NCBI GenBank assembly: GCA_963920575.1 | Contig: OY986970.1 | Span: 22,389,274-22,453,273, forward strand | Reading direction: 5' to 3' | DNA: 64,000 bases | From: Narthecium ossifragum | Lineage: Eukaryota > Streptophyta > Magnoliopsida > Dioscoreales > Nartheciaceae | In this document: one piece after another, positions 43,907 through 55,626 of the stretch | Layout: every line of letters begins with the position of its first letter | How positions within the stretch are numbered: position 1 is the stretch's first letter | Made by a program: the position numbers and the translations under genes | Notes under the pieces: model-generated | Database searches by the model: none | Seen by the model: the letters and a program-made list of their open reading frames with translations, nothing else | What the model was told of the DNA's origin: nothing

Positions 43907-45064
43907 ATGTTGAATGGCGATTTATCTTTTGGTTATAGAACCTCTTACAATAATGACATATATGGTTTCTCAAATCCGGCATATTATTCACATTCATATC
44001 TCTATAATTCGAATTTTAGAAATCATACAAACCCTAGTTGGCAATTTGAAGGTTATCAACCTCCTAACATTCAACCATGGAATATAGAAACACCGGCCCA
44101 AAATTTTGAACCTAGTTTTGAACGGCAATATCCTCCACAAGTACTCTCTAACCCGACTTTGGAGAAACTCATGAGTGCAAGTGTTAACATGAAAACTGAG
44201 CTTAAGAATGAAATGACGCTGATAAGGAACGAGCAATTATTGCTAAGAAACGATGTTAACTCTAATGCTCAATCAATTAAGAAAATAAAAATACAAATAG
44301 AACAACTAGCCCACATGGTTGATTCATATTATGAGAATGAGGACTATGCAAATAATTCTGTTCCGACTGTTTGTGATGACAATGTTGATGAAGCTTATGT
44401 TTCTAATGAGAATGAGGCATGCCATTTTGAAATGTGTTCTAATAATTTGTTGAATTATACAACTATTGACAATATTTTGCCGGCCCCTGAAAATAATATT
44501 CCTGAATGCATACCTAATGAAACTGGACCTTATATGTATTCTGATCATACTTTAGAAGCTAATTTTTTTAGTGATGATGAGGGTTGTTATGCTAAATTGC
44601 TGGTTTTTCATGATAAGTTGAATGATGATAATATATCTATTTACAATAATCATAATGAGGATGAGCATATTAGTGAGACCCACTGTCGGAAACCTCAAGT
44701 TGAAGTTTTACATGATGAGTTGAATGATGATGATATGCCTATTAGTGATAAATATAATGACGATGAGGGTGTTAGCAATATTCCTTATCTAGAGCCTCAG
44801 TTTGAGATTCTACCTTTAATATCATTCCCATTAGTTGAACTTTTTGAGGAGCAGAACTTTGTTATGAGTGAAGACCATGCCAATTCCTATCTTCCCTTTC
44901 TCAAAGATCGTATCAAAATTTCCAGTTCTATGCATATTTTGTTTGCTATGAAATTCTTTTTATTCTTTGATGAAGCATGTATGCATACCTTCACCATGAT
45001 TCGGGCCATGTATTTCTTCACATGGAATCATCGGCCTCCTAAATTTTGTTTCAGAAGTGTCTAG
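43907..45064 (+). CDS. Element B ORF, 385-aa protein of unknown function
   Basis: Start placed at the ATG of MLNGDLSFGY because this aligns with DLPFGY near the N-terminus of the element A protein and gives almost the same total length (385 and 384 aa). An in-frame ATG at 43835 would add 24 residues. Shared segments: FGY, YNND, GFSNPAYYSHSYLYNSNF-like, HTNPSWQFEG. There is then a heptad-rich stretch (LEKLMSASVNMKTELKNEM to IKIQIEQLAHMV, about residues 85-145) likely to form a coiled coil. A long acidic Asn/Asp-rich region with a repeat of DELNDD(D/N)xxI follows, then a hydrophobic C-terminus (FAMKFFLFFDEA, MYFFTWNHRPP). No retroviral enzyme motifs. The position suggests a Gag-like or packaging role, which is inference only. 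Confidence 0.7.
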   Translation: MLNGDLSFGYRTSYNNDIYGFSNPAYYSHSYLYNSNFRNHTNPSWQFEGYQPPNIQPWNIETPAQNFEPSFERQYPPQVLSNPTLEKLMSASVNMKTELKNEMTLIRNEQLLLRNDVNSNAQSIKKIKIQIEQLAHMVDSYYENEDYANNSVPTVCDDNVDEAYVSNENEACHFEMCSNNLLNYTTIDNILPAPENNIPECIPNETGPYMYSDHTLEANFFSDDEGCYAKLLVFHDKLNDDNISIYNNHNEDEHISETHCRKPQVEVLHDELNDDDMPISDKYNDDEGVSNIPYLEPQFEILPLISFPLVELFEEQNFVMSEDHANSYLPFLKDRIKISSSMHILFAMKFFLFFDEACMHTFTMIRAMYFFTWNHRPPKFCFRSV

Positions 45065-45069
45065 CGAAA

Positions 45070-46540
45070 GACGTAAACTTACGAGCTTTCTGGGAGGCAA
45101 CCCAGTTTTTAGGATTTTTCCTTAGCTTTTTAGAATTTTATTTAATTTTTACAATTTTCCCCTAATTTTTAGGATTTTCCCCATATTTTCCTGGAATTTT
45201 TCTCCACCTTCTTCCTACTTTTCCTTATATTCCGCCGGATTTCCTCTCTCCTCCCGCACTGTTTCTCGTCGCGGCTCGTCGTCGCGGCTCATCGGCTCGT
45301 CCCCGAGCAGTTACCCAGCGCCGCCCATCGCAGCATCTCCTGTTGTCCCCAACCCTCCAAACTACCACAAACACCATCGCCATCCTTCCCCCTCTTCATC
45401 CCCGTCCTCCTTTTCCCTCGACACCCTCTCCTCCTACGCCGATGAGCCCGACGACCATCATCTTCACCATCACCCACGGCCGCTCACCGCCCTAGAACAC
45501 CTCCAGAAGCTTCCTCTTGCCACCACGATCGGTTTCCACCCATCAAAACTCGGACTTCACGTCGGGATCACCGGAATCGACCTACCCATCACCGACCAAC
45601 ACCATCCACCTTCAAGCCGCCGCCTGGAAGCTCAATTCTTCAATCAGACACCATAGGAAAATGTCTTGCCCTTCCACAATCCTTTATCAACCTTTGCCAA
45701 CTGTGATTGTAGGTTGGATCGGCGGAATCCAATTCCAGCAATCAACCTCTCCGCGCCGCCCATCTCTGATCTCCGACCTGGAAGCCTCAATTCCACAATC
45801 CAACTACATAGATGAGTTCCTTAGGCTTCCACGATTCTTCCTGTACCTTCCACGTCCTCCGGCGATGAAGTTTCACCGTCGATCACCTGCCGGCGAACTT
45901 TCAGTCGTCCAATGGCTACTTGACACGATCGAGGCGCTACAGTGTTCCGATTTCCAATCAGACGGTCTAGATATTCAATCGCGACCATCACAAGCATCTT
46001 TAAACCATCACAAGCATTCACGGGTGTTCACTTTTCTCCATCTCCGCTAATTTCGAATTTGATCTCGCCACAGGCTGCAGACCATGGATGAGAAGGACCA
46101 TACTGCGGATTACGAATAATTTGGTGCTCTGCTTGGATGTTGTTGGTTTGTTATTTCTTTGTCTGTGATGTATAGATGATGATCGATGATGCTACTGTAA
46201 TCTCCTTTCCAGTCTCCTGTCCATTAGTTATTTTGTGTGATGAATATTTGTACAGATCAATATATCATTAAAATACAAAGGAGACTCTGTCGAAATTTTC
46301 TATAATTCTAATACCTTTTTGAACTTTTATTTGTTATATTTGATCTTTTTGGAAATGTATATATTTTTTTATGACAGGTTATGGTGAAAAAGGAAGTATT
46401 TATTCAATTATGGCGGTGCCTAAACTTAAATTGGAAGAGAGAGAAATCTATTTTTAGGGCGTTCATTATGGTTATCTCTACCCTTTATTCTTTGCTTTCT
46501 TTTTATGACTTAGTGTAATTGGGGACAATTACATTTAAGT
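45070..46540 (+). other. Element B interior after the ORF: conserved motifs and CT-rich block
   Basis: GAGCTTTCTGGGAGGCAACCCAG at 45081-45103, immediately after the ORF, parallels the element A motif. 45190-46050 is CT/GC-rich and carries a 177-codon Pro/Ser/His-rich ORF (45517-46050) with no recognised domain, possibly captured sequence. At 46512 ATTGGGGACAATTACATTT and GTTGGGGTAGC mirror element A. Confidence 0.55.
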
Positions 46541-47530
46541 TGGGGTAGCATTCATAAATTTCATGCTTATATATTATTTTATGGTAACCAAATATTATAC
46601 ATCCCGTGAATTATGTCAAAAAAATGAAATTATGATATGATTTGACAAAGATGCTTATCTTATAAATTTATCTTCTGAATTATTCTGAGACTTGGATGTT
46701 ATATAAGGGATAGTAAATTTTGGTATGCATGATATTATTTCTATACTTTAACACTTTTGCCATGACTTAATGATGACTTGACATATCCTAATGCACATGT
46801 TCACTTTCACATGTTGATGAGTTGATATTAGATTCTATGTATGATACTATGATAGATTTATAATTTTATGTCATGTCACAGAAAATACATGAACACATGC
46901 AATTATTTGAGTATGTAAAATATATTAAAAAAAGGGACTTTCAACTTAGTAACTGGGCAGTGTGCCTAACCAGCGTGGTGTTCGCGTAAAACAGTTGAAA
47001 TTTCTAAAAAAACAATAAGGGTTTCATACTTAGTAACCGGGCAAGGTGCCTAATAATGTGTGTTGTTCGCGTAAAACAGTTGAAATTCTTGCAGAAAAAA
47101 AAAGTGAAGAAAAATGAATAAAAACGGAGATTGCTATGTGATAAGTGGAAAATTTGTGCTGAATAGGATTGTGATCTTGAATAGTTGAAGTGTTTAGATA
47201 TGATTGATATTCTGAAGCATGTGGAATCCTATTCACACAGAGGAGCGTTAAAGTTATTTTTAGTCATGATTAAATATGTTAAAGTGTTGGAAATATGTTA
47301 TGACATGTTTTGATTTACTATGTTTTTATACGACTATGAGTTGAAGGGTATATTGATGGATATTATTTCTATTTCATGCATTAGAGTTGATGAATATTGT
47401 GATTGGTTTCTAATGGTATATTCAAGGGAATGTATAGATGTTTGTGGGTTAATTGCAATCGTGAGACCTACGAAAGTGGCTAGTTAGATTTATTGCTTTC
47501 TTGTTATCTTTTCTTTCCTCGAGGACTAGA

Positions 47531-47548
47531 AAAGTGTAAGTTGGGGGG
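47531..47548 (+). other. Element B polypurine tract
   Basis: A purine-rich stretch, AAAGTGTAAGTTGGGGGG, directly before the 3' LTR. It is preceded by CTCGAGGACTAGAAAAG, the counterpart of the element A motif. Confidence 0.72.
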
Positions 47549-48929
47549 TGTGATAAGTCACTAATTATTCTTAATTAAACCCCTTAAATTACCTTTGTTA
47601 GGCCTAGAGTCTGTGTATTTGATATCCTATTGTTTCATTTCAGGTTTAAGTATGATTTCAGAAGAAATACAAGAAATTCGACCAAAACTCACTAAATTCT
47701 GCAAAAAGACTGTTTCGTCGACTGTTTGGAAATAAATCACCAGACATTCTACAGACCTTCAAATATTCTGCAATTCTGGGAGATGAACGAAGACTTCAAG
47801 GTCTACAACTTTCATGTTGAAGACTTTGTGTGATTCTCTATAGATTGGCGTCCGTTTCGAACCAAAGTTGGATCTATGAAAGCTGAAATTTGATAAATGC
47901 TTAAATTAATTAATGGCGTGGCAGTGAAGACCCAGTCAAACCGACTGGAGCGATGGATCGGATTTGAGTCCGATCGGTCGTTCGGATGACGTCATCAACA
48001 CGGAATTTAGGGAAATTAGAGTTTAAGTTCAATTATAACTCCTAATTCCGGGATCAAGGATTTCTACTATATAAAGGGGTTACTCCAGCCGAAATAATCA
48101 TCTTTTTGACAATCTTTGGAGAAGGAAAAAGAAGACGACGAGGATGCGGATAGTGACAACTTCCTATTCCAACCCGATGGCTTTCATCCAAAAGATGAGT
48201 TGCTGATTCTTGTATTTAGGAATATCATGAAACCCTAGAGTAGTTTTGGTTTTTCTTTAGTTTGACTCTTGTGAACTTCTCGATGCATGATCTCATGAAT
48301 ATAGTTTTATTGTTAATAGAGTTGAAGGAACAGAGTTCCCTTGACGTACTTTCAGTCCTACATGATTTCTGTGATTGATTGTAGAGATTTATAAGATGGT
48401 TTTCATGAAGTTATTGGTTTGCTTTTGAGATAAGCTATGCTACGCAAAGATAGGTTGTGCCAAGGTCATTAGGAGTAATATAATTTAAGGTAATCGTAGG
48501 ACCAAAGACAATCTACGCCAAGGAAAGATAGGTTATGCCGTTATGAACATTAACTTTCTTTTAGGGATTCATATGAGCTTATGGCCATATGATCCATAAT
48601 GTTGAGAGAAGGGAACAAGATGATAACTAGAGAAGACTAATAATGAAACTAGGGCGTATTGAGTAATTCCTAAGTAACTACTCCATTGATTCAAACTGAT
48701 CAACCTTTTATTTCTTTTCTTTATTAGTTTGATAACTCTATTCTATCTTTGATTCTTTTCTTAAGTTTTAGGGTTTCGAGAATTGATTTCAGTTTCCAAC
48801 GTTTTCCCTGTGAATTGACTCCTGACTTCACCGCTATCATACCTAGTAGTGTAGTGATTGAATAAGGATTATAGATTTAATATTTGATTGAGTTTGCAAC
48901 GTTTTAACGACGACGTTTGCGAGCGATCA
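47549..48929 (+). repeat. Element B 3' LTR
   Basis: TGTGATAAGTCAC...GCGAGCGATCA. It keeps the uninterrupted version of the site where the R LTR inserted in the 5' LTR. A CTATATAAAGGGG TATA region lies at about 48066. Confidence 0.88.
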
Positions 48930-49732
48930 AACTACTCCTAGAATTATTCTACTAATAACTCTACTTTATTCATCATAATTCGTCCATAACCTAATACAAA
49001 CTATAGAAGTCCTTTTATAGAGGCCTTGACAAAGTTCTAATCAGACTAGACAATCTTCTTACTAAAATCAGCAAGTAATAAGACTCTTCCTAATATAGCT
49101 AGACATAACTCAAACTTCCTGATAACTGTACTCAAATAAGAAACTAATAAAGCAAGTGATAACTGAACTCAAATTAGGAAACTGACTCAATCAAGATAAC
49201 CACTAATTAGGAAATCAACTAAGTAAGCAAACCATCTAGGGAATAGGAATCCCTAAGGCCGGCTTGGCTTAACCCGCTCCAAGGGGACCTGGTCCCACCC
49301 GGCCTTGACCGTGGGTCCATGCATGGGCGTGGGCTTGGTCTTGGCGGGGTCAGCTAGGGCTTTGCTCGATCCAGTCCTTCCTTGGGCGTAGGTCCGGCTG
49401 GTTCGGGTCAAGTGAGTTTGACATAATCTAGAATTTGAAGAGACTATAACCTATTCCATGAATGTTAAATTTAAGGGGAGACCATAAGTTTTATCAGGGA
49501 AATATTTAAAAATTAGGGGGGCACAAGTTTTAGTAGAGTGAGATCCAAATGGGATCTACATGTCTTTATAAGGGAATGTATGAAATTGAGGTGGGTTGTT
49601 TCATCTCATCATGATTGAGATTTACTGTTAAGAGGCCACCAATCAATGAACAGTTTGAAGGCCTCTTGAGTTCCCCAAATTCCCCCATACCTCGGATTTG
49701 GAGAAGGAAACAATGAAGAGTTTTACTATTTG

Positions 49733-49830
49733 CAGGCCTCAGAGCTCCCACCCATTTGAAGAGGAAAACTAATAAGAATTTCTTAACTGATTTTAAATCA
49801 GTTGTCCAGTGAACTATTGACGGTTGGGGC
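49733..49830 (+). repeat. Repeat shared with 60574-60692, copy 1
   Basis: GCCTCAGAG(C/T)TCCCA, then TTTGAAGA(G/A)GAAAACT, an AGGAATTTCTTA-like segment and AAATCAGTT occur in the same order at both places. Possibly the outer part of a gene or transposon family. Confidence 0.65.
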
Positions 49831-50119
49831 TTTGTTGTGAATCATTCGGATGGTGTATTTGTAAAGAAAAATTACAGATTACGCGGCAATGTGGGTGTGC
49901 ATTCCTTCACACTTGATGTGATGCCTATAAAGGTATTTTTTTATTTTTTATTTGTTGATGAGTTTAACCGAAAGGCTTACGGGGCCGACAAAACTTCATA
50001 CACAGCTCCAACCAAAACAGAAGGCCCATCACCCTGGGCCCAAGCCAAAGTGACTTGATTCAGCCGACTACAATAGAGTTAAGATGACTTAGTTAATTTT
50101 CTATTATATAAGATCCAGT

Positions 50120-50600
50120 GTATTCTATCATGTGACTAAGAATATCCGATGATGCAGGACCAAGCCCAGACCTGATCGAGTCCGATCTGGAGCAGCTCCC
50201 GAGGTGATCCGGACGCGTTCGGACTCCATCCGTCCGACTCAGATCTCCGTACGACCCCGACCGTCGGATAGGCATAACTTTCGACCACGACGTCCGATCG
50301 GGGCGTGCGACCAGTCGAAACGACCGGCTCGACGAGCGCGTCATGATTCATCGGAGATCTCTCCATGACCTTGACTTTCGAATCTCCAGATTCCTTTTTC
50401 TTTGGCTTAAAACCTCGTTTTATTGAAAAACTTTTCTTTTTAAGCAGTTTGATCGGTCTTTTTTTTTTTAACAAATTTCCTATTTCTAGTAGATTTTCTC
50501 CTCTTGGAATTCCGAATTTAGTACTTAGATTATATTAATTCATAATCAAAGTTCATGTATGAGTTGGTCTGATCTCTCCTTAAATCTATAAAAGGAGGAC
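50120..50600 (-). repeat. Dispersed repeat, copy 2 (inverted)
   Basis: The reverse complement matches 26895-27330 over almost its full length, including CCGATCGGACGTCGTGG and CCAACTCATACATG, and it extends further into a CTCCTTTTATAGAT TATA-like region. Confidence 0.75.
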
Positions 50601-51827
50601 TTAGGATACTAATATAGGATCAATCAGAAAAGTTTCTTTTAGTTTTTTTTTTGAACTTCTCATGTTTAACTTATCACGTCAGTTGTGTTCAGAATGCACG
50701 CCCTCACATGAATGTCTATCCATTATATTCTCCTTCGGACAAGCAATTAAAGCTGCATCAATTGGATCCTAGCCACAAGGCACGTGGAAGCCCTGATTAA
50801 CTCCTCGAAGTCATCATATTATTTTTCCTTTCGACAACCAATTACAGCTGTATATATCCGTTGGGATGCTAGCCACTTTAGATAATTAAGTTGAATCAGA
50901 GGCAAGTGGAAGGCCTTTAATTAATTCCTTGAAGCCATCATATTATATTTTCTATTAGACAAGCGTTCGGTTTCAGTTCGATAATCGATGCAAAACCGAA
51001 AAATTGAAATTTCTTACATCCAATTTTTAAAATCCGGACCGAACTAAGTTATGTAATAATGTAGTCTAAAAAATAAAAGATGATTAGTTTATTAAAAAAA
51101 TCAGGTTTTCTGGTTTTCCGGTTTTAACCGAAACCTATAATGAAGTACCGAACGGAGCCAAGAAATCAAAATTTTTAAAAATGAAGAACTGAACCGAATG
51201 GATCGAAAAACCGATCAGAATTAATCAAAACACCGAACCGAATGGATCAAAATTATTCTGTTTTTTTATTACATATCGGTTTTCCTCACCCCCAGTGATT
51301 AAAGTTGTATCCATTGGAATTCTAACTACTTTGGATCATCAAGTTTTTGCGTTGATCAGTGATGTTGAGTTTTCTTGGGTGTTTTTTCGGATTTTTGTGG
51401 CCACTTGGATCCTGGCCACTTCAGCTTGCAATTCCTCGAGGAAAGAGGTCAGTAAAAAGATCATCAAGATTTCCATATCCGGTCTCACAAAATAAAAATA
51501 ACTTAATTAAGAAATTATTGTTTTACAAAAAGTACTTATTTTTTTCATAAATGTAATCACCGGAAGAGCAATTAATAATAACAATCCACGTAAAAGAGCT
51601 GCATAGCTCAGTAACATCATACTTCCGGTGCCTCTGCCGACAATGAAAAAAAGTAACAAAAGAAATGAAATGCAATAAAATAATAATAATAATAGAATAG
51701 ACAAAATAGATAATATAAGAAAAAAAAAAATCTTTATCCCTTTTTTTGTCAGAGAAGATGAGAACTATCACCTCCAAATTTTACAAAATTTATCTTTCCG
51801 GATTCTTCCTTCAGCCCAAGATGTCTT

Positions 51828-51834
51828 TATAAAA
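51828..51834 (+). promoter_or_regulatory. TATA-box candidate upstream of the UGT fragment
   Basis: TATAAAA about 200 bp before the ATG of the UGT fragment, followed by a CT-rich leader (51880-51950) typical of plant 5' UTRs. Confidence 0.45.
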
Positions 51835-52031
51835 TGGAAATTACGGATCGCCTGACTATTCCAAAACTCTCATCATTTCTAGCTCCCTCTCTACCTCACC
51901 TTCAATCTTCCGGAATTCTTTCCACTTCCTCCTTCCATCTCTCCTCTCGAGCTCAAACAAGTAGCAGGCTAGCAGCAGCTATTAGCTCGCTGGCTAGCTA
52001 GTTCGACAATGAATACCACTGAGGCATATCC

Positions 52032-52202
52032 ATGGATGGGTTGCATGGTGGCGAAGTCCCTCACTTTGTTATGATCCCATTGATGGCCCAGGGCCCCATG
52101 ATCCCTATGACAGACATGGCCCGGCTGCTGGCCACGCGCGGCGCCCGCGCCACCCTCTTCACCACCCACGTGAACTTGTTCTGCAGGCCCTCCGAATCCT
52201 GA
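52032..52202 (+). pseudogene. UDP-glycosyltransferase N-terminal fragment (UGT73-like)
   Basis: From ATG at 52032 the frame reads GGEVPHFVMIPLMAQGPMIP followed by MTDMARLLATRGARATLFTT, then hits TGA at 52200-52202 (56 codons). This is the conserved first beta-alpha-beta unit of plant family 1 glycosyltransferases. The usual catalytic H of the AQGHMIP motif is P here. Everything after about residue 48 is lost, including the PSPG sugar-donor box, and the following DNA is repeat sequence. It is the stump of a gene whose promoter side survived. Confidence 0.75.
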
Positions 52203-53074
52203 GCATGACGCTACTCGTCGTTATTAGTGCTCGCAGCCACGTGATGGTCATATATCTAATGTCACGCGCTGTTAATCTAATGTCATGCATCATTGGTATC
52301 TGAATACAAACCTGAGTCAAAACGAACTCACTCCTGCTGGTGGTCAATAATACATAAAGATTTGTGCTCGTTATTAGTGCTAATAGCCACGTGGTGGTTA
52401 TATATCTAATGCTGCATGGCTAAGGATTTCATGTTAAGGTGGGCGAATTTTGCTTAATAAATTTCATAATAACTATATCCAGTTCGTTTTATTTAGCCTT
52501 CGGGCTCAACATTTTTCTAAAAATAATCTATGTTATTATGCTTTTAAAATTTATCTAGTGCTAATTATAAAAACGAAGAAGTGCTAAATATCATAATACC
52601 GTTAAATATCAGAATACTTATAAAATAATTATGTTTGATACAAAAATTCGATCGGTCCATCTACCTCCCAAAATTCTCAACTATTAAGCATCTACATCAA
52701 AGATCTACAAGAATATTCTCGGATAAAAATAAAAACTAGAAGCATATTTGGAAAAATATATATCAAAAATAGTATATCTAATCAACTATTAGGTATTTTT
52801 TGAAATAAAGAGAGATAAGCGACATCACGTTCAACCATAAGTTATCATGTCAGGTGTGTTGAGAATACATGCCGTTATTAGTACTAACAGCCACGTGATG
52901 GCTATATATACTTCTAACGCCGTGCATCATCTCAGCCACGCGATGGCTATATATGTATATATCTAATGGCATGCATCACTCGTGGAATTATAAAAATAAA
53001 AAAGAGGTACAGTTGATTTCAAACTCTCGAGTTCCCATGTGAAGGATACTAATAAAAAGGAAAAAATGATTAAT
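52203..53074 (+). repeat. Dispersed ~45-bp repeats after the UGT stump
   Basis: The block CGTTATTAGTGCT...AGCCACGTGATGG, then TYATATATCTAATG, recurs at about 52218, 52369 and 52874, with a partial copy at about 52932. Spacing is irregular and the DNA between is AT-rich. Each copy carries a CCACGTG G-box-like core. No gene seen. Confidence 0.65.
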
Positions 53075-53320
53075 AATATTTTTAGAGGTGGCAATCTGGG
53101 TCATGACCCGTGAACCCGACCTGACCCGAGTTAAACGGGTTTGGGTTTGGGATAATCGGGTTCGGATCATAAAGGGGACGACTCGTCCCGTTTCCCGTTT
53201 ATGACCCGTGAATAAACGGGTCGGATTTGGTTTACTCGCGGGTTAGACGTGTCAACCCGTTTAAAAATAAAAACAAATAAATAAAAACTCTAATCTCACT
53301 CTTCCTCTCGTCGTCCTCTG

Positions 53321-53490
53321 TTGTCCTCCTCTTCTAACCCTCTCACCGGCCGCCCCTCTCTTCCTCTCCTCCTCCTCCGTTCTCCTCTCTCAACCCTCTC
53401 GCCGGCCGCCCCTCTCTTCCCCTCCTTCTCCTCTGTTCTCCTCTCCCAACCCTCTCGCCGGCCGCCCCACTCTTCCTCTCCTCCTCCCAT
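53321..53490 (+). repeat. ~62-bp tandem repeat, three copies
   Basis: Units of CCCTCTCRCCGGCCGCCCC, TCTTCC and a CT-rich part, in the hAT interior (starts at about 53336, 53392, 53449). Low-complexity ORFs arise from it. Confidence 0.8.
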
Positions 53491-54849
53491 TCTCCACGAT
53501 CTCCCCCTGTGTCGCGCGATCTCCCCTCCTGATCTCCCCCTGTCAACGACGACCGGGGTCTTAGGAGGAGTCATGCAAGGAGCCCGCCCGGAGGTGTCAG
53601 ATCTCGGTGGTGAGAGCTAGCGGCGACGGTGGAAGCCATTGGGGCTCGAATACTCGAGCTCGAGCTCGAGCTTTTACTATGGCGGCAACGTGGAGTGCAG
53701 CAATGGCGACGACGTGGAGAACGAGACCCAGATCTTGATCTTAGACCAGTCCGACTCCGACCGACCGTACGTCCACCTTCCCGTCGCCGTCCTCTATAGC
53801 TCGCAGTCACGACCTCTCCTTGCCGGCGGCACCCCCACTCCTTCCTGTCACTATCCTCGACCTCCATGAGGTCATCTCAGCGCTGATGACGAGCCTCACG
53901 GACCACGACCGTGACCGACCACCAAACCCCATCGCCGTCTTCCCTTCCTCTAATCTAAGGCTGACGACCCCGAAGCCCAGCACCAGATTCGACGACGCCC
54001 ACCAACACCATCGACGACATGCGGCCCGCTCAGTCGCCCTCCCTCGCTGAGGTCTCTACGAGCTCCATCCCCTGTGAGGACCTGCCCCTCTTTTCCCTTT
54101 TGGCTTGTGTTGACCCCAATGGACATTTGGGAAATTGCGCCTTGGCGGTCGTTCCACACTGGGTGTGCACACACAGACCCTGTTTGATGCTTGTGTTTGT
54201 TAGAAAGGTTAGGTGGGACCTAGTTTGGGAGTTCTGGGCTTGGGCTCGTTTTCCAGCCCAATGTTGCACTTCTGGGCATGGAGGATCGATCCTTGGGTCG
54301 TGGAGGATCAATCCTGCTTGTGCCTGGAAGTCTTTGTCGGTGGCTTTCGAAGGACGGCCACCGCGGTGGCCGTCGCTTCCCCTGTCAGGGGAGGGAAGAC
54401 TTCCCAGCTTTTCCCCGCATTCGCCGGCTTTCCCCGGCCTTACCCCGCCCCCTTCCCCTGCTCTTTCCTCTGGGCTTCCTTCTTCTTCCCCGTGAGAGCT
54501 CTGCTTCCCCTGTTCCGGCCTCCCCTTTTCCTCCTCCGTTCTCCCTCCTCCAGCCACCGTTCTCGGAGCTTGAAGGCTCGTTGGAACCGTGACGGCGTGA
54601 GGAAGATCCTTGGCTAGGCTTAGTGGATCGAAGCTGCTCTAAGGAGGTAGGGATCTCACTCAAACCTCCGGCTTGCTTTGAGAGTTTAAATCCGGGTTTT
54701 GTTTTCAATAGATCTCCTTGTGGAGTTGTTGGTTCCCGGTTTTGAGGCCTTGAGTAGCCTCGTGGTACTCAGATCTACCAACCCACCAAGTTTGGTGAGT
54801 TTGGTTGTGTCTTCCGGCGGTTCTCCGACCGGAAGCACGCCGAAACCCA

Positions 54850-55160
54850 TCAGGATTGATCCTCCTGGGAGGAAGGATCGGTCCTCTGGTGTTGGCTTGC
54901 TGCGCCCAGCACATGATCGATCTTCTTATGGGAGGAGATCGATCATGGGGCCTGGGTGAGCATGGTTACCCTTCGTCCCGAGAATGATCGATCTTTCTTG
55001 GAGGAAGGATCGATCTTCCTTGGTGCGACTGGAAGGGCGCCCTCTGTCACCAAAAAGATCGATCTTCCTGGGAGGAATGATCGATCTTCTTTGGCTCGAC
55101 AGTGAGGGAAGCTCACTGTTGCTTGAATGATCGATCCTTCCTTGGTGAGGATCGATCCTT
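54850..55160 (+). repeat. Array of five GATCGATC palindrome pairs, ~70-bp period
   Basis: Units start at about 54850, 54912, 54983, 55053 and 55126 (steps 62, 71, 70, 73). A typical unit is ATGATCGATCTTTC, a short loop, then GGAAGGATCGATCTTCCT. Spacers are dissimilar GC-rich sequences. An extra pair lies earlier in the LTR at 54282-54315. Confidence 0.85.
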
Positions 55161-55626
55161 CGGTAGCAGAGAGGGTTTTTGACGGTTTTTCCCTTGGGCT
55201 TATCATGTTTTACATCATGCTTGAATGTTTACCGCTTTGTGGTTAATCGAGGGAGTAATGAACCCTCGGGAATGCTTAGTGTAACTGGGCCATGGGTTAT
55301 GCTCTTTTATCGCTTTATGATGAACCGAAGGAAGTCATGATCCTCGGGAGTGTTTAGAATAAATGGGCCGAAGGTGTGCCCTTGCTGTGTTGCATGTTAT
55401 CGCTTTATTTATATCCTGCCCTGCTCCTGTGCATTAGACATGCTAGGTTAGACTGGGTGGGGTTGACCCGTGGACTCCGGTGATCAATGACTAAGTGGTT
55501 GACGCCGTTACCCCGGTAAGGGTGTCCTACAAGTATCGTCTGGGCCACCCTGTGCCAAGGACCGTCGGAGGTAGCCCAGTCCTTGAGCAGTGGCTATCGG
55601 AGGGACGTAGGTTGGACAGCAACCCT

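Larger units (their letters stand above)
39447..48929 (+). mobile_element. Element B: non-autonomous Athila-like LTR retrotransposon
   Basis: The LTRs (39447-43594 with a nested R LTR; 47549-48929) start TGTGATAAGTCAC and end GCGAGCGATCA. Without the nested LTR the 5' LTR is ~1,382 bp, against 1,381 bp for the 3' LTR. In order follow a primer site TGGCATCATTGCCGGGGA, an ORF of 385 aa, GGGAGGCAACCCA and TTGGGGACAATTAC motifs, a CT/GC-rich block (45190-46050), AT-rich DNA and a purine tract GTAAGTTGGGGGG. There is no protease, RT or integrase. The flanks (TAATA / AACTA) do not match, so one edge may have rearranged. Confidence 0.87.
48930..52031. other. Intergenic repeat remnants, no complete gene
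   Basis: 48930-49440 has LTR-like features (TCCTTTTATAGAGGCC, GC-rich GGTCC repeats). 49733-49830 is related to 60574-60692. 50120-50600 is the inverted copy of the dispersed repeat at 26.9 kb. 50960-51290 is rich in ACCGAA/TTCGGT motifs in both orientations, resembling a worn hAT-type MITE. 51290-51820 is AT-rich. Nothing here looks like an intact gene. Confidence 0.5.

Noticed and set aside
45517..46050. 177-aa ORF in element B as a second gene
   Set aside because: Pro/Ser/His-rich low-complexity sequence with no counterpart in element A; kept only as part of the interior description.
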